DNA of 64,000 nt from Vibrio hepatarius (GCF_018860525.1 NZ_JAHKPM010000015.1:29832-93831); one strand, 5' to 3'; positions 27,562 to 36,937 are shown, counted from the stretch's first letter. Made by a program: numbers and translations. The notes: generated by a model from the sequence alone, not told the origin.

Positions 27562-27566
27562 ATATT

Positions 27567-28139
27567 ATGAAGTATGATGCGGTAAACATAATTCCAAGTT
27601 GCACTATATCGAATGAAGTGGCGAGCAAAGTTAACCTTGTTGCGGGAACGCGCTTTGATAACCAAGCAATAAATATAGACTTTCGCCAGTTAAAGTTAAA
27701 CTCAGGTGAAGGACAAGACTGGATAGAAATCAGCCTTGTTCATATGGGTGTTGAAGCAAAAGGCTATTTGCAGGTAGCGGAAATTGAGCGCCTGTTAGGC
27801 CTTGAAATTAAACATCTAGATAAAGAATATATTGCGTATCTTATTACTCAGAATTTGGCACCACATGGTGTACATTATGTTGGCTTTGTCGATCAGACAG
27901 ACAGCCTCAATTTACCGCTGCGTATTGTCACCATTTTTGAATGCGAACGCATAACGACTACTCTGTATCTTGATGTAGAGTCCATCAATATTGATGGCGA
28001 TTGTCTTGAGCCTAAACCTCAAGCCCTGCCAGGAGACTTAAAGCTTACTGTAAGCTGGACTCCTTTTGAAACCGCATTAACCACGCATGAATTATCGGCT
28101 TTATCGACCGATGATGTGGTTATAGTTTATCCCAAATAA
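27567..28139 (+). CDS. sctQ: SctQ-like C-ring protein, N-terminal part with first SPOA domain
   Basis: 190-residue soluble protein. The last about 70 residues show a SPOA (surface presentation of antigens) pattern: G-D-L-K-L-T-V-S-W strand, T-T-H-E-L-S-A-L-S-T-D-D-V-V-I-V-Y-P. That L-x-x-L-x-x-x-D-x-V motif is shared by SpaO/YscQ/FliN. The preceding 110 residues would be the SctQ N-terminal domain. A usual SctQ has two SPOA domains in about 300 residues; here the chain stops after one, and a second SPOA-only gene lies at 37649. The ATG at 27567 is used since GGTGA precedes it; a GTG at 27558 is also in frame. Confidence 0.6.
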   Translation: MKYDAVNIIPSCTISNEVASKVNLVAGTRFDNQAINIDFRQLKLNSGEGQDWIEISLVHMGVEAKGYLQVAEIERLLGLEIKHLDKEYIAYLITQNLAPHGVHYVGFVDQTDSLNLPLRIVTIFECERITTTLYLDVESINIDGDCLEPKPQALPGDLKLTVSWTPFETALTTHELSALSTDDVVIVYPK

Positions 28140-28140
28140 T

Positions 28141-28437
28141 ATGCAGCCAGCGTTAAACAAAATCGAAATCTTTCTGCTTAAAATTGAGCAAAATGAAGAA
28201 GCTGTATTTAGCCAACATCCAGATTATGTGCTTTATCCGGTTGTGCCTTTCTTCCAACTTGTCCATATACACAATATTGAGCAGGTAATAGAAAAATTAC
28301 ACCAGTTTGAGACCACATTAGGTGGCTTCCTGATACGCGTTGATGGCTATGTCACGCTTGCTTGCCCTGAGTTTAGTGTTTTAGAAGAAGATCTTCGACG
28401 CTTGACCATACAATTATTAGAAATAATGAGGTTCTAA
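28141..28437 (+). CDS. Small T3SS-island protein, possible chaperone of the following gene
   Basis: 98-residue acidic soluble protein, starting one base after the previous stop, so it is probably translated by coupling. It consists of helix-strand-helix blocks (F-L-L-K-I-E-Q-N-E-E-A-V-F; V-I-E-K-L-H-Q-F-E-T-T-L-G-G-F-L-I-R-V-D-G-Y; L-R-R-L-T-I-Q-L-L-E-I). Size, charge and place directly before a large presumed effector suit a dedicated secretion chaperone, but I recognise no family. It ends two bases before the effector gene. Confidence 0.5.
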   Translation: MQPALNKIEIFLLKIEQNEEAVFSQHPDYVLYPVVPFFQLVHIHNIEQVIEKLHQFETTLGGFLIRVDGYVTLACPEFSVLEEDLRRLTIQLLEIMRF

Positions 28438-28439
28438 AC

Positions 28440-31145
28440 ATGATCTTTAGATCAACATCTGTCCCTAACATCGGGGCTAATCACGACAGCTCTTCACAGG
28501 GAGCGGACGGTAATGGCCCGCGTTTAACGCGAGCAACCTCATTGCTTGATGAACGTCAAATGCAGCGCATTATCGAAAATAACTTGATGGCCAAACAGCA
28601 AACACCAGATTCTTTTTCTCTTGGGCCTACACCTTTACCAAGTGACAATGAGTCTCATGATGCTGATAGTGAGACCGATTCTGACAAAGAAACTGGTCGA
28701 GGAAAAGCGCAAACGAAGAAAAAAGTCGAAAAGGCGTATAGTGGTAAATTTAGTCCAGAGAGAAAAGCGAAAATTCATCTTGGTCTAATGGTGCCAGGTG
28801 GTATTTTAGCGCTTGCCCTTGTACCTTTTTGTCCAGTAGCTGGCGTTGCGATCGCGGCTTATATGAATACCATACTCTGTGGTATTCACGGTGGCAAAGT
28901 GTTTAATCTCGGTGATCAGCCGGAAAACAAATCCAAAGACGAAAAACCAAACGAAGATAAGCCCGAAGAAAATGCATCGGAAAGCCCTAAACCAAAAGAT
29001 CCAACAAAGGCTGAACCCGAACCAAGGCCGAACATTGATCCTGACAAAAAGGATGACGAGCCCGAAGCGGATAAAGTAAAACGTGAACGCGAGAATGATT
29101 CTCAGGGCTCAGTAATAATCAACAATACTTACAACATAGCTGGTGATACATACAATATACGTGATATCTACCACGGTGATATCTACGTCCATGAGCGAGA
29201 TGGTTCTCCACTCGGTGACACAAATACTGATGGTGCGGACAAACCAAATCTTCGTTTAGTGTCAGTCTCTACAGTTACTGATAAGGACTTATCCGATAAA
29301 GTTAAAAAAGAGTTTGGTACTCAAAGTGACTCTACTCATCCCGAGACGATGTTTAAAGCAACGGTTACTGATGGTTCTAACCAAGCGGATGTATATGTTC
29401 GGACTGATCAAAATCTATGCAACCTAATAACTCGTGCTGTTCAAACCGATGACAATACATCGGCTAATACAGCGATAGGTCCAGATGAGTATCTATCAAT
29501 AGATAGTGCTATCGATGAATATGACTTGATCGGCCCGTTGCCGATGACAACAAAAGATATTAGAAATGCAGATCGAAAACTCCAACCTCAATTTAGCACA
29601 GTAATAGATGGCTATCGAAAAGGTGAGGATGGCAAGTGGGAACCAATTAGTCCAGCAAGTGACTTTATTGGTGGTCCTGATAGTGCGCAGCGTATTTCAA
29701 CTCAGCCTAAAACGCACAAAGATTCAAAAGGGGTAACGGCGAACCCAACTATAGGTAAAGAGCAGAGTACTCAGGGTGAAGAGACCAGTACTGTGGGAGC
29801 TGACATGCCAACGGCAGCCACAACGGGTGGTCAGCCTTCAACGAATACACCGGCAGACACAGTAATAGATGGCTATCGAAAAGGTGAGGATGGCAAGTGG
29901 AAACCAATTAGTCCAGCAAGTGACTTTATTGGTGGTCCTGACAGTGCGCAGCGTATCTCAAATCAGCCAAAAGCCCCCAAAGATTCAACAGGGGTAACGG
30001 CGAATTCAACGATAGGTAAAGAGCAGAATACTCAAAGTGACGATACCAGTACTGTGGGTGCTGACACTTCATCGACGGCTAAAACCGATGGTCCACCATC
30101 GACCAATACGGCGACAGGCACAGTAGTAGATGGCTACCGTAAGGGCCAGGACGGTAAATGGACACCGATTAATCCAACAAGTGATTTTATCGGTGGTCCT
30201 GACAGTGCGCAGCGTATCTCAAATCAGCCCAAAACCCCCAAAGATTCAACAGGGGTAACGGCGAATCCAAGCATTAGTGATGAGGCACAAACAGCGAAAG
30301 TGGTTACACCTCAAACGCCGGTTCAATCCACGGCAGAGAGTCATTCAATCACGCCAGAGCAAGCTGAGACTGACGGTCCATCAACACCAACGACGGGAAC
30401 TACATATAAAGATAGAGCAAGCCCAACCCCAGAAGGTGAAAGTACTACCCCAAGTTTAGCTAATACTCAACCATCAGAGGTTGCGAGAAATACCTATGTT
30501 AATGAAGTCAAACTACAAGTTGGCGCTTATGATACTAATAGGTCGGCAGACGCGGTTGCAACTGAACAAGTAGATGAGACTTTAGAATCTCATACAAGTA
30601 GTACTCATATTTCTTTTATTAAGAAGGATATTAATGTAAGTCATGAGTTGCAAACTGAGATACAGCTAGCATCGACTTCTGAAAATAATGAGAATGCAGT
30701 TCAGGATATGAATGATTCTGATAAAAGTGATAAAGCCCGCACTTTCATTAATGAAGCATACATAGATTTTAAAATGCCCATAGCAATTAGCAAACCAGCT
30801 AGAGCCGTATCAAACACGTTTAATGGTAGACTTGAGCGGCAAGAAATCGATGGAAAGGTTAAATGGGTATTAACAAATCCTGAAGGCGAAAAGAGTCCTA
30901 GAGGTAATAAGACGGTTATTTTAAGTCATGGTAGTTCCGTCAGTGCTATGGCACGCAATTACACAAAAGTGACTAAGAATGGCGAACCTCTTTTTTATAA
31001 TGTGGTCGATATAGATACAAGCAAACGTCATCACGTGAAACAGATCAATGGCTGGCTTACCAATACTAATGAACCTTATAAAAGCTTCTTTGGTAGACAC
31101 TTTGCTAGTCCTCGCCAAGATAAAAACCTAAAATTGGTTTCGTGA
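28440..31145 (+). CDS. Repeat-containing presumed T3SS effector at the vopV position
   Basis: 901-residue protein. Residues 1-110 are hydrophilic and Ser/Asp rich. One hydrophobic region lies at about 118-145 (G-L-M-V-P-G-G-I-L-A-L-A-L-V-P). Residues about 160-225 are Pro/Glu/Lys rich. Residues 388-648 hold three 87-residue repeats with a conserved G-Y-R-K-G-x-D-G-K-W and S-D-F-I-G-G-P-D-S-A-Q-R-I-S core, joined by Ser/Thr/Pro-rich linkers. A globular C-terminus (about 770-901) contains V-I-L-S-H-G-S-S-V-S-A-M-A. In V. parahaemolyticus T3SS2 the long-repeat effector VopV, which binds F-actin through its repeats, lies between the gatekeeper and sctL/sctV regions, as here. Function is therefore proposed by position and architecture only. 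A terminator follows. Confidence 0.6.
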   Translation: MIFRSTSVPNIGANHDSSSQGADGNGPRLTRATSLLDERQMQRIIENNLMAKQQTPDSFSLGPTPLPSDNESHDADSETDSDKETGRGKAQTKKKVEKAYSGKFSPERKAKIHLGLMVPGGILALALVPFCPVAGVAIAAYMNTILCGIHGGKVFNLGDQPENKSKDEKPNEDKPEENASESPKPKDPTKAEPEPRPNIDPDKKDDEPEADKVKRERENDSQGSVIINNTYNIAGDTYNIRDIYHGDIYVHERDGSPLGDTNTDGADKPNLRLVSVSTVTDKDLSDKVKKEFGTQSDSTHPETMFKATVTDGSNQADVYVRTDQNLCNLITRAVQTDDNTSANTAIGPDEYLSIDSAIDEYDLIGPLPMTTKDIRNADRKLQPQFSTVIDGYRKGEDGKWEPISPASDFIGGPDSAQRISTQPKTHKDSKGVTANPTIGKEQSTQGEETSTVGADMPTAATTGGQPSTNTPADTVIDGYRKGEDGKWKPISPASDFIGGPDSAQRISNQPKAPKDSTGVTANSTIGKEQNTQSDDTSTVGADTSSTAKTDGPPSTNTATGTVVDGYRKGQDGKWTPINPTSDFIGGPDSAQRISNQPKTPKDSTGVTANPSISDEAQTAKVVTPQTPVQSTAESHSITPEQAETDGPSTPTTGTTYKDRASPTPEGESTTPSLANTQPSEVARNTYVNEVKLQVGAYDTNRSADAVATEQVDETLESHTSSTHISFIKKDINVSHELQTEIQLASTSENNENAVQDMNDSDKSDKARTFINEAYIDFKMPIAISKPARAVSNTFNGRLERQEIDGKVKWVLTNPEGEKSPRGNKTVILSHGSSVSAMARNYTKVTKNGEPLFYNVVDIDTSKRHHVKQINGWLTNTNEPYKSFFGRHFASPRQDKNLKLVS
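29601..30276 (+). repeat. Three 261-bp in-frame repeats in the presumed effector
   Basis: Units begin at 29601, 29862 and 30123, an exact 261-bp (87-codon) period. The first two are nearly identical; the third has drifted and loses similarity after about 30276. The identical stretches suggest recent duplication and possible copy-number variation between strains. Confidence 0.9.
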
Positions 31146-31173
31146 ATAAAGCTGCCAAAATCCTACATACCGT

Positions 31174-31209
31174 AAAAAAAGACTAAGTTCAGATTTAGTC
31201 TTTTTTTTT
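31174..31209 (+). terminator. Intrinsic terminator after the presumed effector
   Basis: Stem AAAAAAAGACTAA / TTTAGTCTTTTTTT (about 12 bp) with a short loop, followed by a long T-run. It separates the gatekeeper/effector operon from the sctL-sctV-sctU operon. Confidence 0.9.
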
Positions 31210-31271
31210 CTTTTGGGCCATGAAGACCTTGTCCAGTAAGCTTAGCGCACTGATGAAATGAGGTGTTTCTC

Positions 31272-31868
31272 TTGTACATTGAACTTGAACCAGAGCAGCG
31301 AGTGATTCCTAAGATCACGTTTAAGCGCAGCCATAATTCTAACGTAATTAAAAAGTCAGAAGTCCGCTGTTTTCAAGAAGCCCAAGCCCTTGTAATGGCT
31401 ATGCAAGAGCGCGCGGAAGAATGTCAGACCATTCTTGAGCAGCAAGTTGTTCAGATGATCGAAGACAAGGAAAAGGCGCTCAACGAATATGTTGAAGAGT
31501 CATACAATAATGTAATTGAAAACTGGGTGGAATGGCAAAATGACTGGTTTGAGAATGCTGAATCTAAGCTGGTTGATTTACTTAGTGCGCAACAGAGACA
31601 GCTTAATGAACTCAAAGAAGAGCTAAAAATCTCCGTCATCAAAGCGGTAAAAGAGCGTCTGGTAAAGCTTAATCAAAGTGAACATCTAATAAGCCACCTA
31701 ATTGAAGTACTTCATGCTGAAGTCGATGATGAATCTAAGAATTTATCGGTAGAGAAAATTACTCAAGAAGATGGCGTCACGTTAACTATTGAGAATGAAG
31801 ATAGTATTGTTAGTATCAACACAGCTAGCCTTATTACTGAGTTGAGATTGAGTTTGGACCAATTATGA
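31272..31868 (+). CDS. sctL: T3SS stator protein SctL
   Basis: 198-residue soluble protein that regulates the SctN ATPase and bridges it to SctQ. Residues about 40-135 form the long coiled coil typical of SctL/FliH (A-L-V-M-A-M-Q-E-R-A-E-E-C...E-N-W-V-E-W-Q-N-D-W-F-E-N-A-E), and the C-terminal domain follows (I-S-H-L-I-E-V-L-H...G-V-T-L-T-I-E-N). The TTG at 31272 is preferred because AGGTG lies six bases before it; a GTG at 31263 is in frame without such a site. The stop overlaps the sctV start (ATGA). Confidence 0.75.
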   Translation: MYIELEPEQRVIPKITFKRSHNSNVIKKSEVRCFQEAQALVMAMQERAEECQTILEQQVVQMIEDKEKALNEYVEESYNNVIENWVEWQNDWFENAESKLVDLLSAQQRQLNELKEELKISVIKAVKERLVKLNQSEHLISHLIEVLHAEVDDESKNLSVEKITQEDGVTLTIENEDSIVSINTASLITELRLSLDQL

Positions 31869-33754
31869 AGCAGCTTTTTAAAGGTAAGTCGTTACTGTTC
31901 AATCCGAGTAGTGTCATTATCGCGTTGCTATTGCCAACGATCATATTGGTTACCCTACCGGGCGGAGTCATAGATGCATTTATCCTAGTCAGTTTTATTA
32001 GCTCAGCGTTATTGCTTGTGATAATGCTAGAAAACGATGAGCCGTTAAAAGTGACTTTCTTACCGACGGTAGTACTGCTCCTTACCACTTTCCGGCTACT
32101 GCTTTCTATTGCGACGACTCGAAATATCATTGCTAATGAAGATGTAGGTGATGTGATCGAGACAGTCGGTGAGTTTGTTATGGGCGGAAACCTAATTTCT
32201 GGTTTGCTGATTTTTGTCATTATCACCATAGTTCAATTTTTGGTTGTGACCAAAGGTGGTGAACGTGTTGCTGAAGTTGGCGCTCGTTTCTCTTTGGACG
32301 CTTTACCTGGTAGGCAGATGACCATAGATGGCGATTTAAAAAGTGGTCTAATCACTGGTGAACAAGCACAAAAAATGCGTGCCGACTTGAGTACTGAAAA
32401 CAAGTTGTTTGGTTCCCTTGATGGTGCAATGAAATTTGTAAAAGGCGACTCAATTGCGGGTATTTTGATCAGCTTGGTTAACCTATTTGGTGGGATTTAC
32501 GTTGGTATTAATCAGTTTGACTTGTCTTTATCTGAGAGTGTTAGTCGTTTTTCAGTGCTGACTATCGGTGATGGATTGGTTTCGCAAATACCGAGTTTAC
32601 TTTTATCCATGGCATGCGGCGTATACCTTACTCGTATTAAAGGATCTGAAGAAGAATCGAGCTCATTTACTAGGCAGCTTATGACCCAGATAGGCTCATT
32701 TTGGAAAAGCTTACTGGTGATTGGTGGGGTGATTCTTGTTCTTGGCATTTTGAATAGCAACTTACTTTATGTATGTGTCCCGCTCGCGTTCCTCTGTATA
32801 TTTGTTGCATTTCTACTATGGCGTAAGCAGGAGCATCCAGTTGGTACAATGAGTTTTGAACCAACAGGTTCTGGCTTATATGAGTCACTTAAATTTGTGC
32901 TTCGTGATAGCACTCACCAAGTGGTTGTACAACATAGAGTCGAGGACATCGAGCGTGTTCTTTGGGGCCAAGCTCTAGGCACACCAGCGATTGACTTTAA
33001 CAATCAGATGGAAAGTGATATCGAGGTATATATCTCTGACATCTGCGTATTTAAATTCAATCAAGAACAATCACAAGATATGATCGAAGTGTTAGGCGAT
33101 GAAGTCTTTGTTCGTCAAGACGACGCAATTGTGAATGTTTCGAGTGTTGCCGATTATTTCCTTAGAAAACGTATGGTGGAAAAATACAACCTGCAATATA
33201 CGAGCAATATTATTGAAGGTCTAGCAGCTCAAAGCGAAGTGATGAAAAATGAGATTGATTCTGCGATTGGCCTTAACCGTGTTCATGATGTGCTAAAAGA
33301 AATGATACGTGCGCCAGAATTTTATTTGGATAGAGTCAGCTTTTTTGAGGCTCTAATTTACTGGTCACGAGTGGAAAGCGAGCCAAAAAACTGGCTAATT
33401 CGCATACGCAGCCAGGCTCGATATGAAATTACTTCAAGGTTATTAGCTGGGGAAGAGGGTATCCATGTTGCCTTGTTAACTCCAGAAATCACAGAGTCTA
33501 TTGAATCTTATGTAATGGGTGAGGTTGAAGATGTCGACCGTTTACTCGAGATCCAACAAGGACTAAGAAAGGAAATCCTACGTCTAACGACCCAATATGG
33601 TCGCAAGCCAGTCTTAATTGTAAACGATAATGAAATAAACCCAGTGAAAGCATTCTTCCAACAGGTAATGTCTACGTTATTGATATGCAGCCATGGTGAC
33701 ATTACGGATCAGTCTTATGTAACAAGCTCAGAGCCCCTTGAGTTAGTATCTTAA
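31865..33754 (+). CDS. sctV: T3SS export-gate protein SctV
   Basis: 629-residue inner-membrane export gate, FHIPEP family, somewhat shorter than the usual 670-700. Seven to eight membrane segments occupy about residues 10-320. The FHIPEP signature R-F-S-L-D-A-L-P-G-R-Q-M-x-I-D-x-D-L is clear (about residues 141-158), as is L-T-I-G-D-G-L-V-S-Q-I-P. The C-terminal half is the cytoplasmic nonamer ring domain that receives chaperone-substrate complexes and the gatekeeper. The T3SS2 homologue is VscV2. Confidence 0.97.
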   Translation: MKQLFKGKSLLFNPSSVIIALLLPTIILVTLPGGVIDAFILVSFISSALLLVIMLENDEPLKVTFLPTVVLLLTTFRLLLSIATTRNIIANEDVGDVIETVGEFVMGGNLISGLLIFVIITIVQFLVVTKGGERVAEVGARFSLDALPGRQMTIDGDLKSGLITGEQAQKMRADLSTENKLFGSLDGAMKFVKGDSIAGILISLVNLFGGIYVGINQFDLSLSESVSRFSVLTIGDGLVSQIPSLLLSMACGVYLTRIKGSEEESSSFTRQLMTQIGSFWKSLLVIGGVILVLGILNSNLLYVCVPLAFLCIFVAFLLWRKQEHPVGTMSFEPTGSGLYESLKFVLRDSTHQVVVQHRVEDIERVLWGQALGTPAIDFNNQMESDIEVYISDICVFKFNQEQSQDMIEVLGDEVFVRQDDAIVNVSSVADYFLRKRMVEKYNLQYTSNIIEGLAAQSEVMKNEIDSAIGLNRVHDVLKEMIRAPEFYLDRVSFFEALIYWSRVESEPKNWLIRIRSQARYEITSRLLAGEEGIHVALLTPEITESIESYVMGEVEDVDRLLEIQQGLRKEILRLTTQYGRKPVLIVNDNEINPVKAFFQQVMSTLLICSHGDITDQSYVTSSEPLELVS

Positions 33755-33765
33755 AGGGGCATTAA

Positions 33766-34797
33766 ATGGAGTCGACTGAACCTAAGAAATACCCACCCAC
33801 GGAGAAAAAACTCCGTGACCTTAAGAAAAAAGGTCAGTTTCCAAAAACTGAATTGGCCGAGCCAACTTTAGAGTTGATCGTTTTTTCTACCGTGTTTATT
33901 AGCGTTATTTATTTGATGTTTGAGAATGCTAATTACTGGATAGAAGAGATGCTTTATTCCGGTATAAATGTTGGTTTTAAACTAATGTACTCTCTGATTG
34001 CAGCAGTGATTGGAAGTTTAATGTTAGTTAAGTTGGTCATGGCAATTATTAACTGGGTATTGATTAATAAAACGGTCATTAATACAGAATCTCTAGGGTT
34101 GAAAATGGAAAAAATTCATCCTGTAACGGGATTTAAAAATATTTTCGGCATTGAGGCAATGTCGCGTTCACTGCGTAAAGTCTTGGAACTACTTTTTCTT
34201 CTATTCCTGATGAAATATGTTTTTGATATTGCAGGTGATGAACTTAACACATTAAAGCAGGTAAACAATTATAGTTTTTTTCTTTATAACTTTGTGTTTT
34301 ACCTGCTCTTGTCCTCCTTAATATTTTTTATTTATGGCGTGTGTGTGGGTTGTGTGGACTTCTTAATTGAGCAGTATCATTTTAGACGTAAAAATCGGAT
34401 GACTTTTACTGAAATGAAGAATGAAATGAAAGAAACAGAAGGCTCACCTGAAATTAAATCTGAGCGCAAGCGTAAAATGCGCGAGGTGATGGAAGCCCCG
34501 ATTACCAAAGGAAGAAAGCCTACTTTTGCATTGGCTAACCCAACCCATATTCTAGTTCCAATATGTTATGACAGGAGTATAGATAAAGCGCCTGTCGTTT
34601 TAAAAATTTGTACTGACACATTAGCTCAGGAAGAGAAAGCACGTCTGAAAGCCATGAATATTCCCATTATTGAGCACAAACCATTGGCTCGGGCTTTTTA
34701 TCGTAAGATGAAAAATGGTGAAGACTTTATCCCTAAAGAGTTTTATCGGGATGTTGCCATGATACTTTCAGCTCTAAAGAAGCAGCAGAAAAAATGA
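33766..34797 (+). CDS. sctU: T3SS export switch protein SctU, with intact NPTH site
   Basis: 343-residue inner-membrane autoprotease that changes substrate class from needle to translocators. The N-terminus has the family start (S-T-E-P-K-K-Y-P-P-T-E-K-K-L-R-D-L-K-K-K-G-Q). Four membrane segments follow up to about residue 200, and the cytoplasmic domain carries the autocleavage motif N258-P-T-H261. It begins 11 bases after sctV and overlaps the next gene by four bases. The T3SS2 homologue is VscU2. Confidence 0.97.
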   Translation: MESTEPKKYPPTEKKLRDLKKKGQFPKTELAEPTLELIVFSTVFISVIYLMFENANYWIEEMLYSGINVGFKLMYSLIAAVIGSLMLVKLVMAIINWVLINKTVINTESLGLKMEKIHPVTGFKNIFGIEAMSRSLRKVLELLFLLFLMKYVFDIAGDELNTLKQVNNYSFFLYNFVFYLLLSSLIFFIYGVCVGCVDFLIEQYHFRRKNRMTFTEMKNEMKETEGSPEIKSERKRKMREVMEAPITKGRKPTFALANPTHILVPICYDRSIDKAPVVLKICTDTLAQEEKARLKAMNIPIIEHKPLARAFYRKMKNGEDFIPKEFYRDVAMILSALKKQQKK

Positions 34798-35552
34798 AAA
34801 TGACCAAAAAAATTAGTTTCACTTCATCATTGTTACTTTTGCTTGGTGGATGTAGTAACCAGATTCGTGATGACAACCTTATTCTTGACTATGATTGGAA
34901 GCCAGACGTTTACAATTTAGTTTTAGTTGAGGTTTCTGATGCAGATAATTTTCAGTTCTGGGTACGCAGGGCACCAGAGTACGCTGAAGGTTCACCTCAC
35001 CATAAGGCATGTGTTGAAGTGGCAGAGCCAACAGAACCTAATCGCTTTTACATTGCTAACCTTAATACCTATGGTTTGACTGAAGTAAAAAATTGTGAAG
35101 GCGATTACTTCGCAGTGAGTAACATCGTTTCTCCTATAAAACACCGTGCTTTTGGTGGTGATCAGTGGCAAGACGTTTACGGAGTGTCAACAAACTTGCT
35201 TGATAATTCGAATGTGTTATTGAAGTTTGAGAGTCTGTTCCCTGTTAATGAGTATCAGCTCACTCGAGAAGGTCGCACTACATTATTTGCTACTATTGAA
35301 GAACTACAGAAGTTGCCCCTAGAGTCTCTAACTATATACGGTGTGGCTGACTCTTCTGGAACGTATAAACATAACCGTATTTTGGCAGATAACAGAGCCA
35401 GAGTAACACGTGATTTCCTTATCGAAGAGGGGCTGAGAAATGTGCCGATCTATGTAAGGGGCAGCGTTGAAAATGGTTTATCTACTCCAGAGCAAAGAGT
35501 AACCCAGAGACGCTTTATGATTGAGGTAAAACTAAAAAATTATGAAAAATAG
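34794..35552 (+). CDS. OmpA-like lipoprotein embedded in the T3SS operon
   Basis: 252-residue lipoprotein with lipobox LGGC (Cys20). Residues about 145-250 form an OmpA-like peptidoglycan-binding domain: L-T-R-E-G-R-T-T-L-F-A-T-I-E-E-L, I-Y-G-V-A-D-S-S-G, N-R-I-L-A-D-N-R-A-R-V-T-R-D-F-L. The N-terminal half is unassigned. Overlap with sctU (four bases) and with the chaperone gene downstream (11 bases) makes it part of the apparatus operon. An outer-membrane lipoprotein that touches peptidoglycan could serve as pilotin for the secretin SctC or anchor the basal body; no other pilotin candidate is present in the cluster. Role is inference. Confidence 0.75.
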   Translation: MKMTKKISFTSSLLLLLGGCSNQIRDDNLILDYDWKPDVYNLVLVEVSDADNFQFWVRRAPEYAEGSPHHKACVEVAEPTEPNRFYIANLNTYGLTEVKNCEGDYFAVSNIVSPIKHRAFGGDQWQDVYGVSTNLLDNSNVLLKFESLFPVNEYQLTREGRTTLFATIEELQKLPLESLTIYGVADSSGTYKHNRILADNRARVTRDFLIEEGLRNVPIYVRGSVENGLSTPEQRVTQRRFMIEVKLKNYEK

Positions 35553-35934
35553 AAAATTCTCTCTGTTACTTAATGAATTTGTACAGCTAAATCAGGGTGG
35601 TCATCTCCAACTTGATGGTAGTAATGTTTTGCTTTGTCACTACGGAGAGAGACAAATTATTGTTGAAGATGGATCTCGAGTCGGACTTGAAGGACAGCTA
35701 ATTTTGTTGGCAGAATTAGAAGAAAAGCAGCTATCAGCAGATTTGGCGGTTAAGTTTAATGCTGATTTTAGCGTGACTACAACCGGTTACATTGGACGAA
35801 TTTCAGATAAAAATTATTACATACGTAACCTTGCTCTCCCAGAGCATCCTCAAGAACTTCAGCAGCTGGTAAGTCAGTTTGCTGCACAAGCTGACTTATT
35901 GCACGGTGAGATCAAAAACCATGTGGCTAATTGA
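35542..35934 (+). CDS. Probable class I T3SS chaperone (CesT/SycE-like)
   Basis: 130-residue acidic soluble protein. The beginning L-L-N-E-F-V-Q-L-N-Q-G-G-H-L-Q-L-D-G-S-N-V-L-L-C follows the helix-strand pattern of CesT-type chaperones, which bind N-terminal secretion regions of effectors as dimers. The client is unknown; the gene lies among structural genes, and the closest secreted candidate is the EspA-like protein at 36938. It overlaps the lipoprotein gene and sctD. Confidence 0.6.
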   Translation: MKNRKFSLLLNEFVQLNQGGHLQLDGSNVLLCHYGERQIIVEDGSRVGLEGQLILLAELEEKQLSADLAVKFNADFSVTTTGYIGRISDKNYYIRNLALPEHPQELQQLVSQFAAQADLLHGEIKNHVAN

Positions 35935-36925
35935 ATTTATTGATGGCCATTTAAATGGTATTTGCCTACCTTTTGAGCAAAAATTTTCTCTAACAGGTAA
36001 TAAAGATGCAAGGGCGCAAGACGTCTTGTCAGTCCCTGAGTATTTCTCGAGTGGTACCGAGATAAACTTCGAAGTGAAGGACAAGAGAGTCCAAGTCACA
36101 GGGTTCCTGAACAGAAATAAAGTAAAACGGCTCAAAGAGAATCGTATATATAGATTTAAAGGATTAAGTTTTTTTGTTTTTCAAGAGGGGACAAGGCGGC
36201 CCGCATTACGTTGTTATCGTTTTAGGCAATATCGACTACTTGTTGCTTTTACTGTCCTACTAAACCTCGCTTTTTCTTTGGCGCTTTATCTGGGTTTTAT
36301 CAATCATCAGCAGTCTCAGGTTGCCAAGTATATAGACGTCATTGGAGCCGGTTATATTAAAGACGGTGAACTGACAGCGTTCGATAAAAGTGCGGTGTCA
36401 AGTTTACCAGAGTTTTTGCAGCAGAATATTACGCTTGTTGAGTCAAATAACTATCTAAGAGCGAGTCGACTCGACGTCGAATTAGTTTCTGAATACACCG
36501 GCAAGCCGATCACTGGCAGGTTAGTATCTAAATCGGATAGAGATGAAATAGTTATCGATACCTATGAGCGAGATAATCAAATTATGTCTCTGTTTGGTGA
36601 CTATGGTTTAAGTTTTACCAAGAGTGGTGAACATTGGTTAGTGTCCGATCGAACCAAAGCTAGTCAAATATTGAAATCAGCGGGCTTGAGTTCTGTGATT
36701 GTTCAGTTGAAATCTAGAAAAGACGAAACGCAGATTATCGCGAGTAGCGAATTTCCATATTCGATTTTTTATTCCACCAAATCTGGTGGCTATATTTACG
36801 ACCAACAAGGGAGATATTGGGAGGGCAGTACTGTCCCACGTCTAGGTGTCATTCAATCCATCTCTCGCGACAAAGTCGTATTTAAGGATGGACAACAAAT
36901 TCGAGTTTATCTCATTCAACCTTAA
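35921..36925 (+). CDS. sctD: T3SS inner-membrane ring protein SctD
   Basis: 334 residues from the ATG at 35921, which overlaps the previous stop and has GGTGAG upstream; an in-frame ATG at 35879 lies inside the chaperone gene. The layout is that of SctD/PrgH/YscD: a cytoplasmic beta-rich FHA-like domain (residues 1-100), one membrane helix (about 105-127) and a periplasmic ring-building region (about 130-334). Together with SctJ it makes the inner-membrane ring. Sequence similarity within this family is low, so the assignment uses topology, size and synteny. Confidence 0.75.
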   Translation: MWLIEFIDGHLNGICLPFEQKFSLTGNKDARAQDVLSVPEYFSSGTEINFEVKDKRVQVTGFLNRNKVKRLKENRIYRFKGLSFFVFQEGTRRPALRCYRFRQYRLLVAFTVLLNLAFSLALYLGFINHQQSQVAKYIDVIGAGYIKDGELTAFDKSAVSSLPEFLQQNITLVESNNYLRASRLDVELVSEYTGKPITGRLVSKSDRDEIVIDTYERDNQIMSLFGDYGLSFTKSGEHWLVSDRTKASQILKSAGLSSVIVQLKSRKDETQIIASSEFPYSIFYSTKSGGYIYDQQGRYWEGSTVPRLGVIQSISRDKVVFKDGQQIRVYLIQP

Positions 36926-36937
36926 TTAGGAGAAATT

